Notes under the pieces: generated by a model | What the model saw: the letters and a program-made list of their open reading frames with translations, nothing else | Told to the model about the DNA's origin: nothing | Databases searched by the model: none | Assembly (NCBI GenBank): GCA_037367355.1 | Contig: CM074700.1 | Location: 3,472,001-3,536,000 of the forward strand | Direction of reading: 5' to 3' | DNA length: 64,000 bases | Source: Neoscytalidium dimidiatum | Lineage: Eukaryota > Ascomycota > Dothideomycetes > Botryosphaeriales > Botryosphaeriaceae | In this document: positions 1 to 12,443 of the stretch, piece after piece | Layout of the letters: each line of letters begins with the position of its first letter | How positions within the stretch are numbered: position 1 is the first letter of the stretch | Program-made: the position numbers and the translations under genes

Positions 1-901
1 TATCCGCGTTGCTAAAGAGCTGAACCTCGGCTCCGACCGAGAGAACCGGAACGAATCTGTCGTGGAGCGCGAGGCTCGGAGACGGCTCTGGTGGACACTG
101 GTCCTTTGCGAATGGCTCCCTTGTCCTTCCCGGACAGCTTGCATCAGCGATGTTGACTTCGACTGCGAGCTTCCGGCAGATATGGACGACGAGCAACTAC
201 AAGCGACAAACTTGGGCGACCTGCGCTCCGTCAGGAAGGGCCCGCGTCCGATACAGTATCACATAGCTATGAGCAAGATCGCCATCATCTTCTATCAATT
301 GCGGTCGAAAATCCGGTTGCGCAGGTGGAGTGCTGCCGAGATTGCGCAATTCATTTTCATTGCGGATGACCAACTTGCCACTCTAATCGGCGAGTTGCCC
401 AAACACCTTCAGAATGATGAGCCTGAAACGTCAGCAACGTTGGAGCGCGATGCAGCCCACCCATGGATCCCCTGGCAGAAGAAGAGTCTCACTATGGTTC
501 TCTTGTACCACCGCATAGCCATCAACCGCATTCTACAGTCGCACTGGCTTGAGGGATCGACGAACTACGCTAGAGCGAGATCCATCTGTCTTTCGTCGGC
601 CGTGGCAATCATAAGATCTGCATTGGCTGGTACAGGCCCATCTGACTTTTCCCGCATGAGACCATGGTAAGGAACCCACCACGGTCTAGCACGGACATCA
701 CTCACATCAGATAGGGCCCTTGCTATGCACGTTTTCTCCGCGTCTGTGACGCTTGCGCTCGAAGCCAAGGGAAGCGGAGATCACTCGCCAGACTATACCT
801 CGTACATTTCTCAGGGGAAAGATTTCTTGAGACGAGTAGAGTCTCAAAACATGGTTGCAAGGCAAGGTCGGGAGATATTAGACGAAATAAGTAATACTTA
901 G
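1..901 (+). CDS. Fungal-specific transcription factor, C-terminal part (5' truncated by window)
   Basis: The reading frame is open from base 2, so the start and any DNA-binding domain lie outside the window. Two exons are seen: 2-666 and 715-901 (stop TAG 899-901). The intron 667-714 has a GTAAGG donor and a TAG acceptor; splicing at the earlier CAG (710) would create a stop. The visible part has the middle-homology pattern of Zn2Cys6 regulators: ARRRLWWTL near the left edge, then a long helical region ending in SRMRPW-WALAMHVFSASVTLAL. In this family that domain follows an N-terminal Zn2Cys6 cluster and is thought to control activity of a nuclear transcription factor. The target genes are unknown. 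The neighbouring oxygenase and sugar transporter are possible targets by position only. Confidence 0.8.
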
Positions 902-970
902 AAAACTACGCACAGCAAATTGTACATAATCACGGTTGAAGTTCATCTTCTGCATGTACAACGAGGCACC

Positions 971-2149
971 TCAATCTTCGTATCGGAGTATTCCCGCCAA
1001 TTTCAATGTCAACTCGTTCTCCTCTGGCTCTTGGTATGGCCTCTCTCGAGAATATGTATCAGGTTTGCCAAGGCGGAGCTGTTTCTCACTACTGGGGAAG
1101 ATATTGGCATGCGGCCAATGCGTCTGCTTTCTGTCAGTGGATAAGTTGTCAGTGACGGCTTGAGTACGTACCGTTCCTGTTCTCTGTTTGAACAGATTTG
1201 ACTTCTTCTCCAGGTCAGCGGCGGAAGCAAAGGATGCAGGTGTGTAGCAGATGTCTGTGCTGTCAGCATTGAAATTCTTGAGCGATGCTTATTCTCAACT
1301 CACACATAGCGGCACGTGTAACCTCTGACTCGGGCATGATATTCCAATGGACCGTCCTTGAGTCCCACAGAATGAGATCTCCAGGATCAGCGCAGACCTT
1401 CTGCACTTCGCAACCACGGTCGAGAAACCAATCGACTTCCTCCTGTTGAAAGCCGAACCAATCTGCAGGACCCCATGTCTCACGATCTTGGACGTTGTGA
1501 GCTTTAAAAAACTGCTCGTTCAGTCTGCTGGAGCCTTTGACCACGATCAATCCACCGTCTTTCGGTCCGTTCGGCGCGAAGTTCAGAATTCCCTGCACGC
1601 ATTGCATACCCTTTCGCAGTGGGCTCTGGTCCACGTGCGGCCACGGTTCCGATGCTGGCCTGTCGGATGCGGGGATGGTCAGATTCATTCCATCGAATGA
1701 CACGAGGAGCTTGTCAGTGCCCCATAGCTTCGAGAAGGCTTCGATGACCTTGGGTTCACTGCTTTGGATCAGCTCACAGAAGCATGGGATGAGTAGTTCG
1801 AACAAAGCTCACCATCTAGCATCCCACATCACTTTCTCATGCTGCACGGCATAGCCATGGAACATACCACCCCTGGGTCGTGTCAGCCACGTCGTCCGAT
1901 CAAAAGCCAAAGCGTCTTTTACTTCATGTGAGCGGGGAGGTGATTGGCGTTCCATGTGGACCGATCATCTCTCTTGAAACCGTAAGGGAAGCTTTCAAGC
2001 CATTGAAACATCCTGTCGACGTACGAGCCGGCCTCTTCCTGGGAGAGGACGCCCTTCACAACGACGAAGCCATCTTCGTAGAGGCTGTCACGCCAATCAC
2101 CAGTCTTGGCGGTGGTGTTGATGATGGGTTCGCTCTCGTAGTGTGGCAT
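971..2149 (-). CDS. Phytanoyl-CoA dioxygenase (PhyH)-like Fe(II)/2-oxoglutarate oxygenase
   Basis: Five exons on the minus strand (2149-1923, 1872-1813, 1761-1304, 1254-1172, 1123-971) give a continuous 326-aa protein. The phases match at all four junctions. It carries the double-stranded beta-helix iron triad of the PhyH family: His138-x-Asp140 (in WPHVDQ) and His234 (in TVHWN). Arg245 is a likely 2-oxoglutarate ligand. Family members hydroxylate a carbon of a small molecule or acyl substrate using O2 and 2-oxoglutarate. The substrate cannot be read here. The N-terminal DGFVVVKGVLS element and the C-terminal THWPHANIFP element are typical of fungal members. No signal peptide is seen, so it is probably cytosolic. 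It is divergent from the sugar transporter at 2645. Confidence 0.88.
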
Positions 2150-2644
2150 AATTCAGCGGAGCCAAAAAGGTAATGGAATTTTCAAATGTTCGATTATCAG
2201 CTTTCCACAAGACCTTATCGACAGCTTCCCCGCCAGGGTGCTGGAAGCTTTAAATACAGAGCTCACAAATCCGATTCTTGGCCCGGGCAGCGCCGGCGGC
2301 CGGCCCACCCGGACGGGCACCGGGATAGATGTCAAGGCTTTGTGGCCGTCCATTGGACACCATTCCCGCGAGCACACATCTTGTGATGCACGCTGGCGAT
2401 GTGGTTTACCCCACCTTTCCATTTCGGGAAATCTGGGGAAGCCGGCTCGGTCGAGTCACGGCCGAGTTTTGCGTCCTGGCAAAGGCTTATCGTCGGCATC
2501 CAGTCAACGGAAAAAGCTACCGCTCATCACTCCGCAATCTCAAGGCTGTCTGCCACTTATATGCTGTATGATTCCAATCACGTTCAGGTCGTACCACCGC
2601 TCGAGGCTCTTCCGTCTTTACTTCTGACCTTCAGTCTGTGCACC
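2150..2644. promoter_or_regulatory. Divergent promoter region between the oxygenase and the sugar transporter
   Basis: This 495-bp spacer separates two divergently transcribed genes. A TATA-like TTTAAATA lies near 2249-2256, and a GC-dense patch is at about 2280-2312. No coding sequence is recognised. The shared spacer allows, but does not show, co-regulation. Confidence 0.45.
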
Positions 2645-4712
2645 ATGACAGCACTTCCGGACACACTTTCGCCAGGGCAGCTGGCCGAGATCCCGAACAA
2701 CACAAATTCAAAATGGTGGAAAGATGCTGGATTGCGCCGCTTAATGTTTTGGCAAGCGTGCATTCTGGTATCGCAGATGACGGTTGGCTACGATGAAAGT
2801 GTCACAGGAAGTTTCCAGGCCATGAAACCATGGGTGGAGGGTGAGGCACTTCGACATGTTCTTCCTTCTGCAATTGATCAATGCTAACCTGTTCAGCAAT
2901 GGGCAACCCCACATCGAACGACATCGGTCTCATCACAGCGATCATCTTCGTCGGTGGATTCGTTGGCGCTTTTTTTGCATCTCCCCTGGCAGACAGATAC
3001 GGCAGAAGGCCCGCTATTGCTTTCGGCTCCCTCCTCTGTGTCGTCGGTGCAGCGCTCCAGAGTGCTGCACAAGGGAAAGGCATGTTCATTGGTGGCAGAC
3101 TCATCATTGGTTTTGGGATAAGCTTCACCACCTCCGCCGGCCCCAGTCTCCTCAACGAGCTCGCCCACCCCCGGATGAGAGGTCAAATAGCATCCATGGC
3201 ACGTCGTCCTTGAACGACCTCCCATCCAGCCCACTGACATGCCCAACACAGTTCAACGTCCTCTGGTACGCCGGCTCCATCATCGCCGCCTGGCTCACCT
3301 TCGGCACCGGCCACCTCACAAGCACCTGGTCGTGGCGCATCCCATCCATCGTGCAAGGCGTCCCCGCCCTCGTCGTCCTCCTCTCCACCACCATGATGCC
3401 CGAATCACCCCGCTACCTCATCTCCCGCAACCGCGCCGCCGAAGCCCTCCACATCCTCTCCACCTACCACGCCAACGGCTCCCCGGCCGACCCGCTCGTC
3501 GCGCACGAAGCCGCCCAAATCGCCGCCGCCCTCGCCGCCGAGCGCGCCGCCACCGCCCAGCACACCTGGCGCGCCGTCCTCGGCTCGCGCGCCCACCGCG
3601 CCCGCTTCGCCATCTGCGTCGCCGTGGCCATCCTCACGCTCTGGAACGGCCAGGGCGTGATATCGTACTACTTCAGCCCGATCCTGACGTCCATCGGCAT
3701 CGCCTCGACGCCCGCGCAGACGGGCATCAACGGCGGCATGCAGGTCTGGAACCTGCTGTGCAGCGCCGCCGGCGCGCTGCTGCTGGCGGAGCGCCTGGGC
3801 CGCCGCCCGCTGTGGCTGCTGTCGTTCGCCGGCATGCTGGCCGCCAACGTGCCGCTGACGGTCGCGTCCGCGCGGTACGCGGCCGCCGGGTCGAAGGGCG
3901 CAGCGCGCGCGGTCGTCGCCTTCCTGTTCCTGTACAACGCCGCGTTCAACGTCGCGTGCAACCCGCTCGTGTACGCGTACGCGACCGAGATCCTGCCCTA
4001 CGGCGTCCGCACCAAGGGGCTGGCGCTGCAGATTGCCGTCAGCCAGGCCGCGCTGACGGTGAACAACTACGTCAATCCGATCGCGTTGGAGGCGATTGGG
4101 TACTGGTATTTCGTCTTTTATCTCGGCATGCTCGTGGCCGGGACGGTGTTTATCTGGCTGTTTTTCCCCGAGACGAAGGGGAAGACCTTGGAGGAGTTGA
4201 TGGGGCTGTTTGGCGATGAGAAGGGGCGGGGGCTGCGTAGAGTGAGGAAGGGGGACCGGGCATTCGAGGGCGTGCTGGATGGCGTGGTGATGCCTGTGGA
4301 TGGCGAGGAGGCCGAGGGAGTGGTGGTGGTGACCGGTTACTCGTGTTTGAACGTTATGGGTTTGCGGGAGAGCCTCCGTACCATTGCGGCGACTCATTCA
4401 TCAACGGATTATGATGCGGTTGTCTGTGTATCCACCCACGGATCAATTCCGGGAATTATGCACGTGGCATGCACAGCTTGCACTGTTATCATCCTGCTGT
4501 TACTACCGGTACACAGCCTGCTACTCAAATCTCTCAAAAGTCATCTTTACAGCACTATTCAACACTGCATTCAAGAAGCCTCCTTCCAGAGGAGACGCTT
4601 CCTCTCCGTAACAACCCCGAGCACTGCTTGCTCAACAACCGATCCAATTCAAAAATCACTGCTTCTTCTGGAAAGTACAGATACTACCCTGGCGGTAATC
4701 CCAAGTGAGTGA
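2645..4712 (+). CDS. MFS sugar transporter (hexose/lactose permease-like)
   Basis: Three exons: 2645-2840, 2897-3198 and 3252-4712 (652 aa as drawn). The Sugar_tr signatures are clear: ADRYGRRPA after TM2 (loop 2-3), HPRMRGQIASM near TM4, PESPRYLISRNR in the central loop, NGQGVISYYFSPIL in TM7, and a PETKGKTLEEL ending after TM12. The product is a 12-TM plasma-membrane sugar carrier; exact sugar unknown. Intron 1 has a normal GTGAGG donor. Intron 2 must start with GC (GCACGT at 3199) to keep frame, with a CACAG acceptor at 3251. Family members usually stop shortly after the PETKG motif (about 520-560 aa). Here the frame stays open for roughly 110 more residues, so the last part may be an unrecognised intron or 3' UTR. 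Confidence 0.85.
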
Positions 4713-5958
4713 CCAAGGACGCACCATCTGCTCTAAACTCTATCGTCACCCCAAAAGTAAACTTACCGAAGGTTAATGCCATGACCTTTCCTTTACCATG
4801 TCCCTTAGGAGCAGTTGGGTTGATATTAATGATAGAACGGGAATTACATGACAAGTTCAACAAATACGTCAAATAGTAGTGGGATGTCTAGCATGTGGGA
4901 AGCCCGCCTGAACATTTTGGTGGCAGCAAGTATCGAGGCGCATGCGAAGATGGAGCTTTCAGCCGGAGGAGTGAGTTTCTAAAGTTAGCCGCGCATTTGC
5001 GTCTGGTCAGTTCCACGTATAATGGAAATCACCAGAAGCAACACGCACCGGAAGGCTGTAGAGCTACTTCTCACGTCCACCTCGGGCAACTCGTAGATCC
5101 ACCCAGAATTCTCATTGCGTCTCGTCCTATCGAAATACAGAAACCAAAGCTGGGTAGAAGCTAGTTGCGGGCATCTTCGCTGGGTTCATGCAGCCCAGCT
5201 CTCCCGTGCCTCCGCACGCAGCGCACCCCTCCACCCCGTGACCACTCATTTCCCACGCGCCACACGCTCACCGACCATCGATTCTGCGCCACCCCACTGG
5301 CCATAAAACCCTCTCTCTTTCTCCCCAGTTCCTCCACACGGCGACTATCTTCGAGGTGCGCCAAACATCCCGCACGTCCGCCTTCAGGCGTACTTTTCCT
5401 CGCTTTTTAACCAACATGCAGCACGTCCTGCATGCGGGAAGAAACTCAACACCTGCTCCGGTGACCTTCCCGCCCTAGGACCTGATCATGTCTGTCGCGG
5501 ACCCCCGTTCCGCTTCGTCAGCGGCGTTCATCATCGTCCACTGATGTTGGCTGGGCTCATCGGTTCGTCATGCGAGAGTGCACGAGTGGCCTGAGATGGT
5601 CACCAGGCCGCTCGCGTTTGTGTCCCCCGAACGAGAGACGAGTCGAAGTGGTGGTAAATGATTCTGCCTTCCAGACGAAGTGCGGAGTAGAATGGCCTGA
5701 AGTTGACGAAACAGTGTGGACTATGTAGCGCGTGTGTCCGATCCGAGGGAGAAGATGGCTTCGCTGGATGTTAGTGGAACGCTGGAGACAGGGGTGTTTT
5801 TTTTTTTTTTTTTTTTTTACAGGAGCGCGCATCCACCCATCACCAGAAATTCCTGGACAGAGGAAATGTATCACGCATCACATTACCTATCGACCTCAAA
5901 GCAAAAGTCCACCATCCATCACCCGTTTTCCCACATTCCCTCGACGCTCCCTACCTCT
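4713..5958. other. Intergenic region with a 22-nt poly-T tract
   Basis: This lies between the sugar transporter and the 3' end of the Dopey gene, which are convergent. It starts AT-rich (4713-4890). It contains an uninterrupted run of T at 5797-5818 on the plus strand. No convincing coding region, tRNA or known repeat was found. Confidence 0.5.
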
Positions 5959-8900
5959 CTATACTATCCCACCCTCATCAAAAACATCCCCTACAACTGC
6001 CCCCTCCACCTCCACCAGATCCACCACACCCATCCTATACGTCTCCTCGAACGCCAAGATGCTCAGTTGTCCCAAAAACGGCTTGACGACCCTCATGACG
6101 AATTCCATCTTCCCCATCGCCTTCGCGTCCGCCGAGTCGCCGAAGACGCCGCTCTCCTGCGCGGCCCTCAGCACGGGCGCGAGCAGCGACCGTCTCTTCC
6201 CCTCCGCGCCGTCCTCATCCTGCTTCGTCGAGCTCGGCGAGGCCATTGTGTCGGTGACCACGTTCGCCGCCGACGCCATCGGGCTGAGCAGGCGCGCTGA
6301 CTCCGACGGCGCCGCCATGCCAGTGGGGTCGTCCTGAGCGACGGCGGCGGCGGCCTGGCGCTCCTGCAGGGCCTCGGCCACCTCGTCGACGAGGGCGACG
6401 GGCCGCCAGTCAAGGTCCGGGCGGTAAACGGCATCGATGGTGTCGGTAAGGAAGAGCCACTCGTGCAGTTGGAAGTCGTCGTGAGCGAGGGTGATGAGCG
6501 TGTCGAGGAGCTTGCAGGCTTGGAGGACGGAGAGGTTGTTGTATTTCTCGTGGTGCTCCGTATCAGGGAGGACGGAGTAGATGGCGTTGGTGAGTTCGGC
6601 CGTGATGACGGGCCAGACGGGGGCGAGGTGGACGGGTGAGATGCGTAGCACGAGCGCGCGGAGGAGGAGGAAGATGTCGGCGCGCGTGGCAGAGGAGGGG
6701 GACGATGCGGGCGTGGCGGTGAGAAGCTCCGTAAGTTTCTCGAGAATGGTGCCCAGGTTCGTGACATAAGTGTCTTCGGGGTTGGCAAGGACGAGGATGG
6801 TCATCCTTCGTAGGTTCAGCTGAGTTTTGCGATCTGCTTCTAGCCTTGCGCTCGTAGCGCCTACGCCGAACATGATACCTGCCGTAGTCGGCGCACTGAG
6901 TCGGGACAGTAGTTCCGGCATGCGATCCTTGTCGTTTTGACTCCACATGCGAAGGACCGGGAGCCACTTCTCAAGCGCCAGCTTCGTTTCGGTGGCAAAG
7001 AACTTGGTGTCGTTGAATGCAGCTTCAATATCCCGCTTCCATGCCTTGGTTGCTGCTGGTAATGAAGAAGTGCGTGTCAGTTCGTAGAGAAGGTCGAGCA
7101 ATAGAGGTGAGACGGTCTCGGGGAACGCCTTTGCACGGAATGCGGGCCCGATCACATTGGTGCTGATCGAGGTAGTTGCGTTTGCTATGCGATCATTGTC
7201 GACGAGGATAAGAGGCAGCTTGGGTACGATTGAGACGAGAACAGTGACGATGTCGGACGGCCGGGTCGCCGGGTTCCCATTCTCCTCGGGAATCTTGTCA
7301 ACCGACAGCGATGAAGCGTCTTGCATGTAACCCATTGGTCGTGTGGTGAAAGTGGCTGTCAGTAGGCGCATGAAAAGATCCTGTGGTTCCGTCAGCCGAG
7401 GTCACAAAGAAATAGCATGAAGCACATACCCCGAGATCACGACGCATCCTCCGCTGCTCACCGAAGTTCGTGTTGTCCACCTTCTCCGCGAGCGTGGCTG
7501 TGAACTCCAACAACGCAGGAAGGATCTGTCGGTGAGGCATTGGATTAGCCAAGACGTCCCGCAGGAAAGTCAAGCAGTCCGGCCATATTTCATCCATGGC
7601 ATCGTCTTCAAGCGATCTTGTGTAGTCGACAAGGAATGTCACAAGATCCGTGTCTGCCAGGTCAGATGTCAGAGACGACATGCGGTGCGGATCCAGGGCG
7701 TTGGGATTGGTCCTGCTGTAGACTGCGTTGAAAATGGCAGGAGTTGTGTTCTTGGGACTCGAGCCGTTGAGAACATTCAATAAGCTCATAACGGCGTTGG
7801 CCTCTTGACTAGCGTGCGAGGACCGACACCAGACAACGGCCAAAGTCTCGAGACACTCCAATGTCTCATGGGTGAATAGCTGCTCAAGGATTCGTCTGGC
7901 TCTGTTCCGCATGCGCAACGATGTGTAACCAAACGACGCGAGAGAAGTCTGATCATGCTTGCTTTGGCCATACCCACCCCATGACCAGATACCAAAGCAA
8001 ATCCGGACCGTATCTTGGAAGCAAAGCAGAACCGTCAACCTGCTATTCGCGGTAGCAGACCGAGACTGATTTGTCTCGTTGTTGAAGACGCCAGAAACCA
8101 TGTTTCCAAAGAATCCCTGTGGTTGCTCGGGCGTTTTCGCGGTGACGACCTTCATCTCCTGCAACACAAGCCGTTGGTGCGCATTCGCCAGGATCTGCTC
8201 CAGGCCGTTCATCAGAGCAATGAGCGTATATTCTGGAGAAATCGAGCCTGGATGCACCGATTGACTGAACGTTGACTTGAGCTGGTCGAATGTCTGTTGA
8301 ATCTGCTTGCAGAGACATCCGACCAGGGGGAGCAAGTTCTGGAATATGGTGTCTGCGAAGAGGGGCAAGACCTCGATTAAGAATTTAACCCAATCATCCA
8401 GAACCAATCGACTTGTAGGCGAGGTGAAGCCAGCTTTGAGACACTCAACCAATTGCGGAGGTGGCGCTATAGTAGGTGGGTTTTCCTCCTCGGCCGTCTT
8501 CTCCACGGACTCGCGAATGCTACCTGTACGTTCTCTCGACATCCTCTGTTCGGCAGGCGATGGTGGTACTATTGCGCGTAACCGAAGTTGGAGCGCAGCT
8601 AACGTGGCCTCGAGTAGCAGCGACTGAAGAGATGGGCTTGCTGACGGCAAACGGGCCATAAGGAAGACCTCCAATTCGAGATCTTTGAGAGGTAGTGCAT
8701 ATGGATTTAACAGGATAGCGCGGATAGTCGAGATGGTGGTACGATATAGAGCATCAACGTGGGCAGCCGTGCTATTCGTTTTGACCGAGCTTGAAACAGA
8801 TAGAGCGCGCATGCAGAGTCGCACAAGTAGAGTCTGCAAAGTGACCTCCTGTTCTTCACCTGCGGAAGAGTCCATGACAGGAACGTAATCTCGTGACAAG

Positions 8901-11881
8901 ACAACCCAGGTGTGTTCGGACGACCAGCGAAGTATATTCAACAATTGTTGCATATGGTAAAGACATTCCTTCGAGTCATCTATCAGAACCGGGGGTCGCG
9001 GCACTGACGTATCGAGTCGATCCGAACTTTGGTACTTTATGCAGTTGAGTGATTGGAGGTGCGAGATGATGATGTCAAAGACGCGATTCAAACTGGGGAG
9101 GTCCTGAAGCCATGTCCGGACGTATGCAAACAGCTCGGTACCCTCCTCGGATAAGGCGTCCAGAAGCAGGAAGAGAGGTCTCGTAAGGACCGCTTGGTAT
9201 CCGCCAGCGAGGGTGTTCAGGCCCGTCAACACGGGCAACCCGCTAGACCGTCTTGAAAGTCGGCTGGGCTTCTGAGCTTGGAGGTTCTGTTCATGAATGG
9301 TATGGGTCCAAAGCACTGCTAGACGACGGCCAGCATCCGCCATATCAGTAGAGCTTTGACTTGAAGGTGAACCTGTGCTTTGCGTCATCAGAGACGTCAC
9401 GGCTGCTTCTACGAGATGGTCGTTTGCAGTCATGGCTTGAAGCTGCCACAGACACCGCACTGCCTCGACATGATATTTTGGTCGAAAAGGAGAGAGATAG
9501 TACCAGAGAGAGACGACCAGGGAGTTCACTAGACCTGGCATACGTTCTGGAGGAAAGAAGGCAGGGGAGTCATGGCTGGGTTGAAATGCAGCCATGATGG
9601 TCGTGACTGCTATGATTGACGAGAACGGTACAAACTGTTCTGAGCTTTGGGGCTTTTGTAGACAAATCGCTTCCTCAAACGCGGCTAACAGAGCCTGATT
9701 GTCGGCAGCACTCGTATCTGAGACTCGTGCCAGAACGCTTGAAAGCAGTTTCGTGCTGACTTCCTTCAAGCTATCAGAAGAACCGGTGCGAAGAGAACTG
9801 GTGAAAAATATTATAGACTCCTGTAATAAGGAATCTCGAAGTTGAAGGGGAGAAAAAAGAGAACTGTTAGTCTCAAGATTACCTTGAGATTCGTTGTAGA
9901 ATGATCGAACCAGGTCGATGCTGGGAGTACTTTTAGATCTCTCGCTTTTCTCAGACTCCTTTTCGGAAAGAGCGCGGTCCGGAATACTTTGGACGAGTAT
10001 GTCCGCAATATCTAGTTTCACCGAGAGAACAGACTTCTGTAGCTCGTCGCGCGTGGAACTGGGTGAAGAGGCACGATTGAGCATTTTGAGCAGAGCGAAT
10101 GCTACCAAAGGAATATGATGGAGCAGCATTTCTTCTTCCCGGATATTGAAGCGTGTAATGATGAACTTGGCTAGCTTCAACTTCTGCAAGATCTCTTCTC
10201 CTTCTTTGGCGTTCTCGGACATGGCATCATCAAGGAGCTCGAACAGTTTGCCCCAGATAAGCCCGCTTTCGACACCGTCAAAAAAGATGCTCGCACTACG
10301 CAGAACCTCTTCGAAATTCTCTTTACTGGCAGATTCACCATAGCGACGGGCGCTTTCGAGTAATGGTAGGAAGACTGACGGAACGAGAAGTCCACCCACT
10401 TCCCAGCGATCCATTAACGAAAGACATATCCGGAAAGGTCTTGCGCGCGCGGCGGGAGACTGGTCTCTACTGTTGATCATGGACATGATACCGTTCGTGA
10501 GCGGCCGGAGACCATACCGAGCGAAGTACGCAGCGTGGTGCGAATTGATATCCATGTTCGGGCTCTTGAGGTCCGTTTGTGCTTCAGCACCTTCTGCATC
10601 AGTACCGGGGTCTGGTCCTAGGAACCACGACCAAAGTCTCCTGTTGAGACTCATGTCCCTCCGAGTGACGACTCCGGCTGCGGCGGATACTAGACGTTCA
10701 AGATCCTTCCCATCGATCCGGACTTGTAGAACCTCGGAGTGAAGCGGCAATGAGTTAACGAGGAGATCCAGATACCCTCTTTGGGTCAGTAATTGATTAT
10801 CACCCAATCCTGCAGCGAAGCACCTGATCAGCAGTCCAGGCTCCGGTGCAATAGCTGCTTCAGCAGCCATAGAGAGAGCTTCAGCGGGCTCTCCATCTCC
10901 GTCCCCGGTGGCCGTTGAATTCCTCCTCTGTTTTGTTCCAAACTTTGGCAACCTTCGTACCAAATATGCTAGAGCTCCCTGTCGACGCGGCGCATTGGTG
11001 ATGGTAGCCAGGAAGAAGCATTGCCAGAAGAACGAGTCTTGCGCATCTCCGGCACCATCGTTCTTCCTCCCGTCGTCGCCGCTAATTGTAAACCTCAACT
11101 TGTCCACGATCTGCACTATGCGCTCAAAGTCTTCGGCAGTCTCATCCTCCAAACCAGGCAGAAGACACAATATTATGGATTTGAGAGCCGGCCTCAGCGC
11201 CTGCGCATCGACGGCCAGGATATAGGTTTCGATGAGGGAGAGGAAGGCGGGGCGGACGGAGAGCGAGGCGAAGGACAAGACGGAGGCAAGGCCGGGAAAG
11301 TAGACGTGGAGGTCGCGGGAGAGGGCAGATTTCTGTGCTCGTGAGCCAATGGCATCGTGAGCGGAATGTGGGCGGCGAACCTGGAGGATAGAGAAAATGT
11401 AGGCGTAGACCTCAAGTGCCTTCTGGTGTACGCCAGAGGGCAACGAGGGATTTAGGCATTGAGCCAGGCGGGTAGCTACGGTGGCGCTGTGTGGAATAAC
11501 GGGAACATCTTGAGGATGTGTTTGGATTGCCTGATAGCAAAGTCAGCGGGCAGGCGCAAGGTCAGAGCCCGGGCTTGCATGTACCTTCAAAAGCCTCCCC
11601 AGAAACGAAATGTAGTCAGCCCATTCCTGCTGCGGGGTGTCGAATAAGGCGAGGGCGCGTTCAACGTTGGACTCGTAGCGGCGAAAGGCCTTGTCCTTCT
11701 TGAGGGGAGCTGCAGGCATATGTGAGCGGAGAGCAACGACCAGGTCGAAGCTCTAGGAGCTCCACAGCACGACGTACATACCGTCCTCGAGCGGGCGTCG
11801 AGGCGACCGGATGGCAGGCGATTGGCGGCCAGACGAACTGGGCGAGGCAGCGCGGGCCTGAGCCTGCGGATCAAGCGACAT
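5959..11881 (-). CDS. dopA: Dopey-family protein (DopA/Dop1-like), endosome-Golgi trafficking
   Basis: Four exons (11881-11782, 11709-11585, 11530-7430, 7380-5959) sum to 1915 aa in one frame. The N-terminus has the Dopey signature: KKDKAFRRYESNVERAL, then a region ending in ARDL/SRDLHVYFPGLASVLSFAS and RPAFLSLIETYIL. Dopey proteins are large leucine-zipper/armadillo-like scaffolds. With Mon2 and Neo1 (yeast) they act in endosome-to-Golgi transport, and in Aspergillus nidulans dopA is needed for normal development. The length is close to the filamentous-fungal family. A further in-frame 51-nt intron near 11341-11391 is possible, because the residues there (VRRPHSAHDAIG) interrupt a conserved stretch. 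The start was chosen at the ATG that directly precedes an SPSSSGRQSPAIRSP low-complexity leader. Confidence 0.92.
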
Positions 11882-12159
11882 GTTGTCAAGGAGGGAAGAG
11901 CGCTCGTCTCATGCGTCCACGTCTCGCTCGGCGCATTGCGCAGTCCAGCGGCGGCGGGCGGACAAGCAATGTAGGCGCGAGCTCCAAAAGCCCACGCGTC
12001 AACAGCTAAATTCGTCCTGGCATGCACGCACGGGCCTTCCGCAAGGCTGCAGCTTGCCCGCCCGCCCGCGCCGTCCCAACCCATCTCTCTCAACTCCAAA
12101 CTGAACCAACCACGTCTGTAACACCCGCGGCTTCACCCATCCCGTCTACCCACCGCATC

Positions 12160-12359
12160 ATGGATTCGCCTCAGACCGGTAACACGTCTGATATTCTCAG
12201 GAATTGACCCAGCCTCCGAAGATCTCCGAGATGGCCGCCATCTCCGAGAGATGCGCGCCCTTGACTTCCTTTCCAGAAGAGGTCACGCTTTGGACCTTGG
12301 GCATGCTCTCTTCCAAACAGTTAATTATCAAAAGAGAAATCACTGTCAAGCGAAATAAA
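12160..12359 (+). other. Possible very small gene or gene remnant
   Basis: An ATG at 12160 opens a short frame (MDSPQTG). It continues in a different frame from 12201 (IDPASEDLRDGRHLREMRALDF...) to a stop at about 12359 if the 22 bases 12179-12200 are removed. Those bases look like a miniature intron: GTAACA donor, CTGAT branch-like site, TTCTCAG acceptor. An intron of 22 nt would be far below the normal fungal minimum, so this may be a decayed gene or chance. The downstream peptide is charged and helical-looking. I do not recognise it. The segment lies in the spacer upstream of the Dopey gene, on the opposite strand. Confidence 0.25.
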
Positions 12360-12443
12360 ATCGACACTGGAGGTCTGGATATTATGCATTACTGAGGACT
12401 AAATGTACATTGAACGACGTCCCCCATATTCCTCGAACACTTC

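Noticed and set aside
1755..1812. Upstream start MFELLIPC... within the oxygenase gene
   Set aside because: This sequence lies inside intron 2; removing it joins conserved exons in frame.
3239..4219. Long Arg/His-rich frame overlapping the sugar transporter on the same strand
   Set aside because: It is a shifted reading of GC-rich codons of the transporter; composition is extreme and no domain is present.
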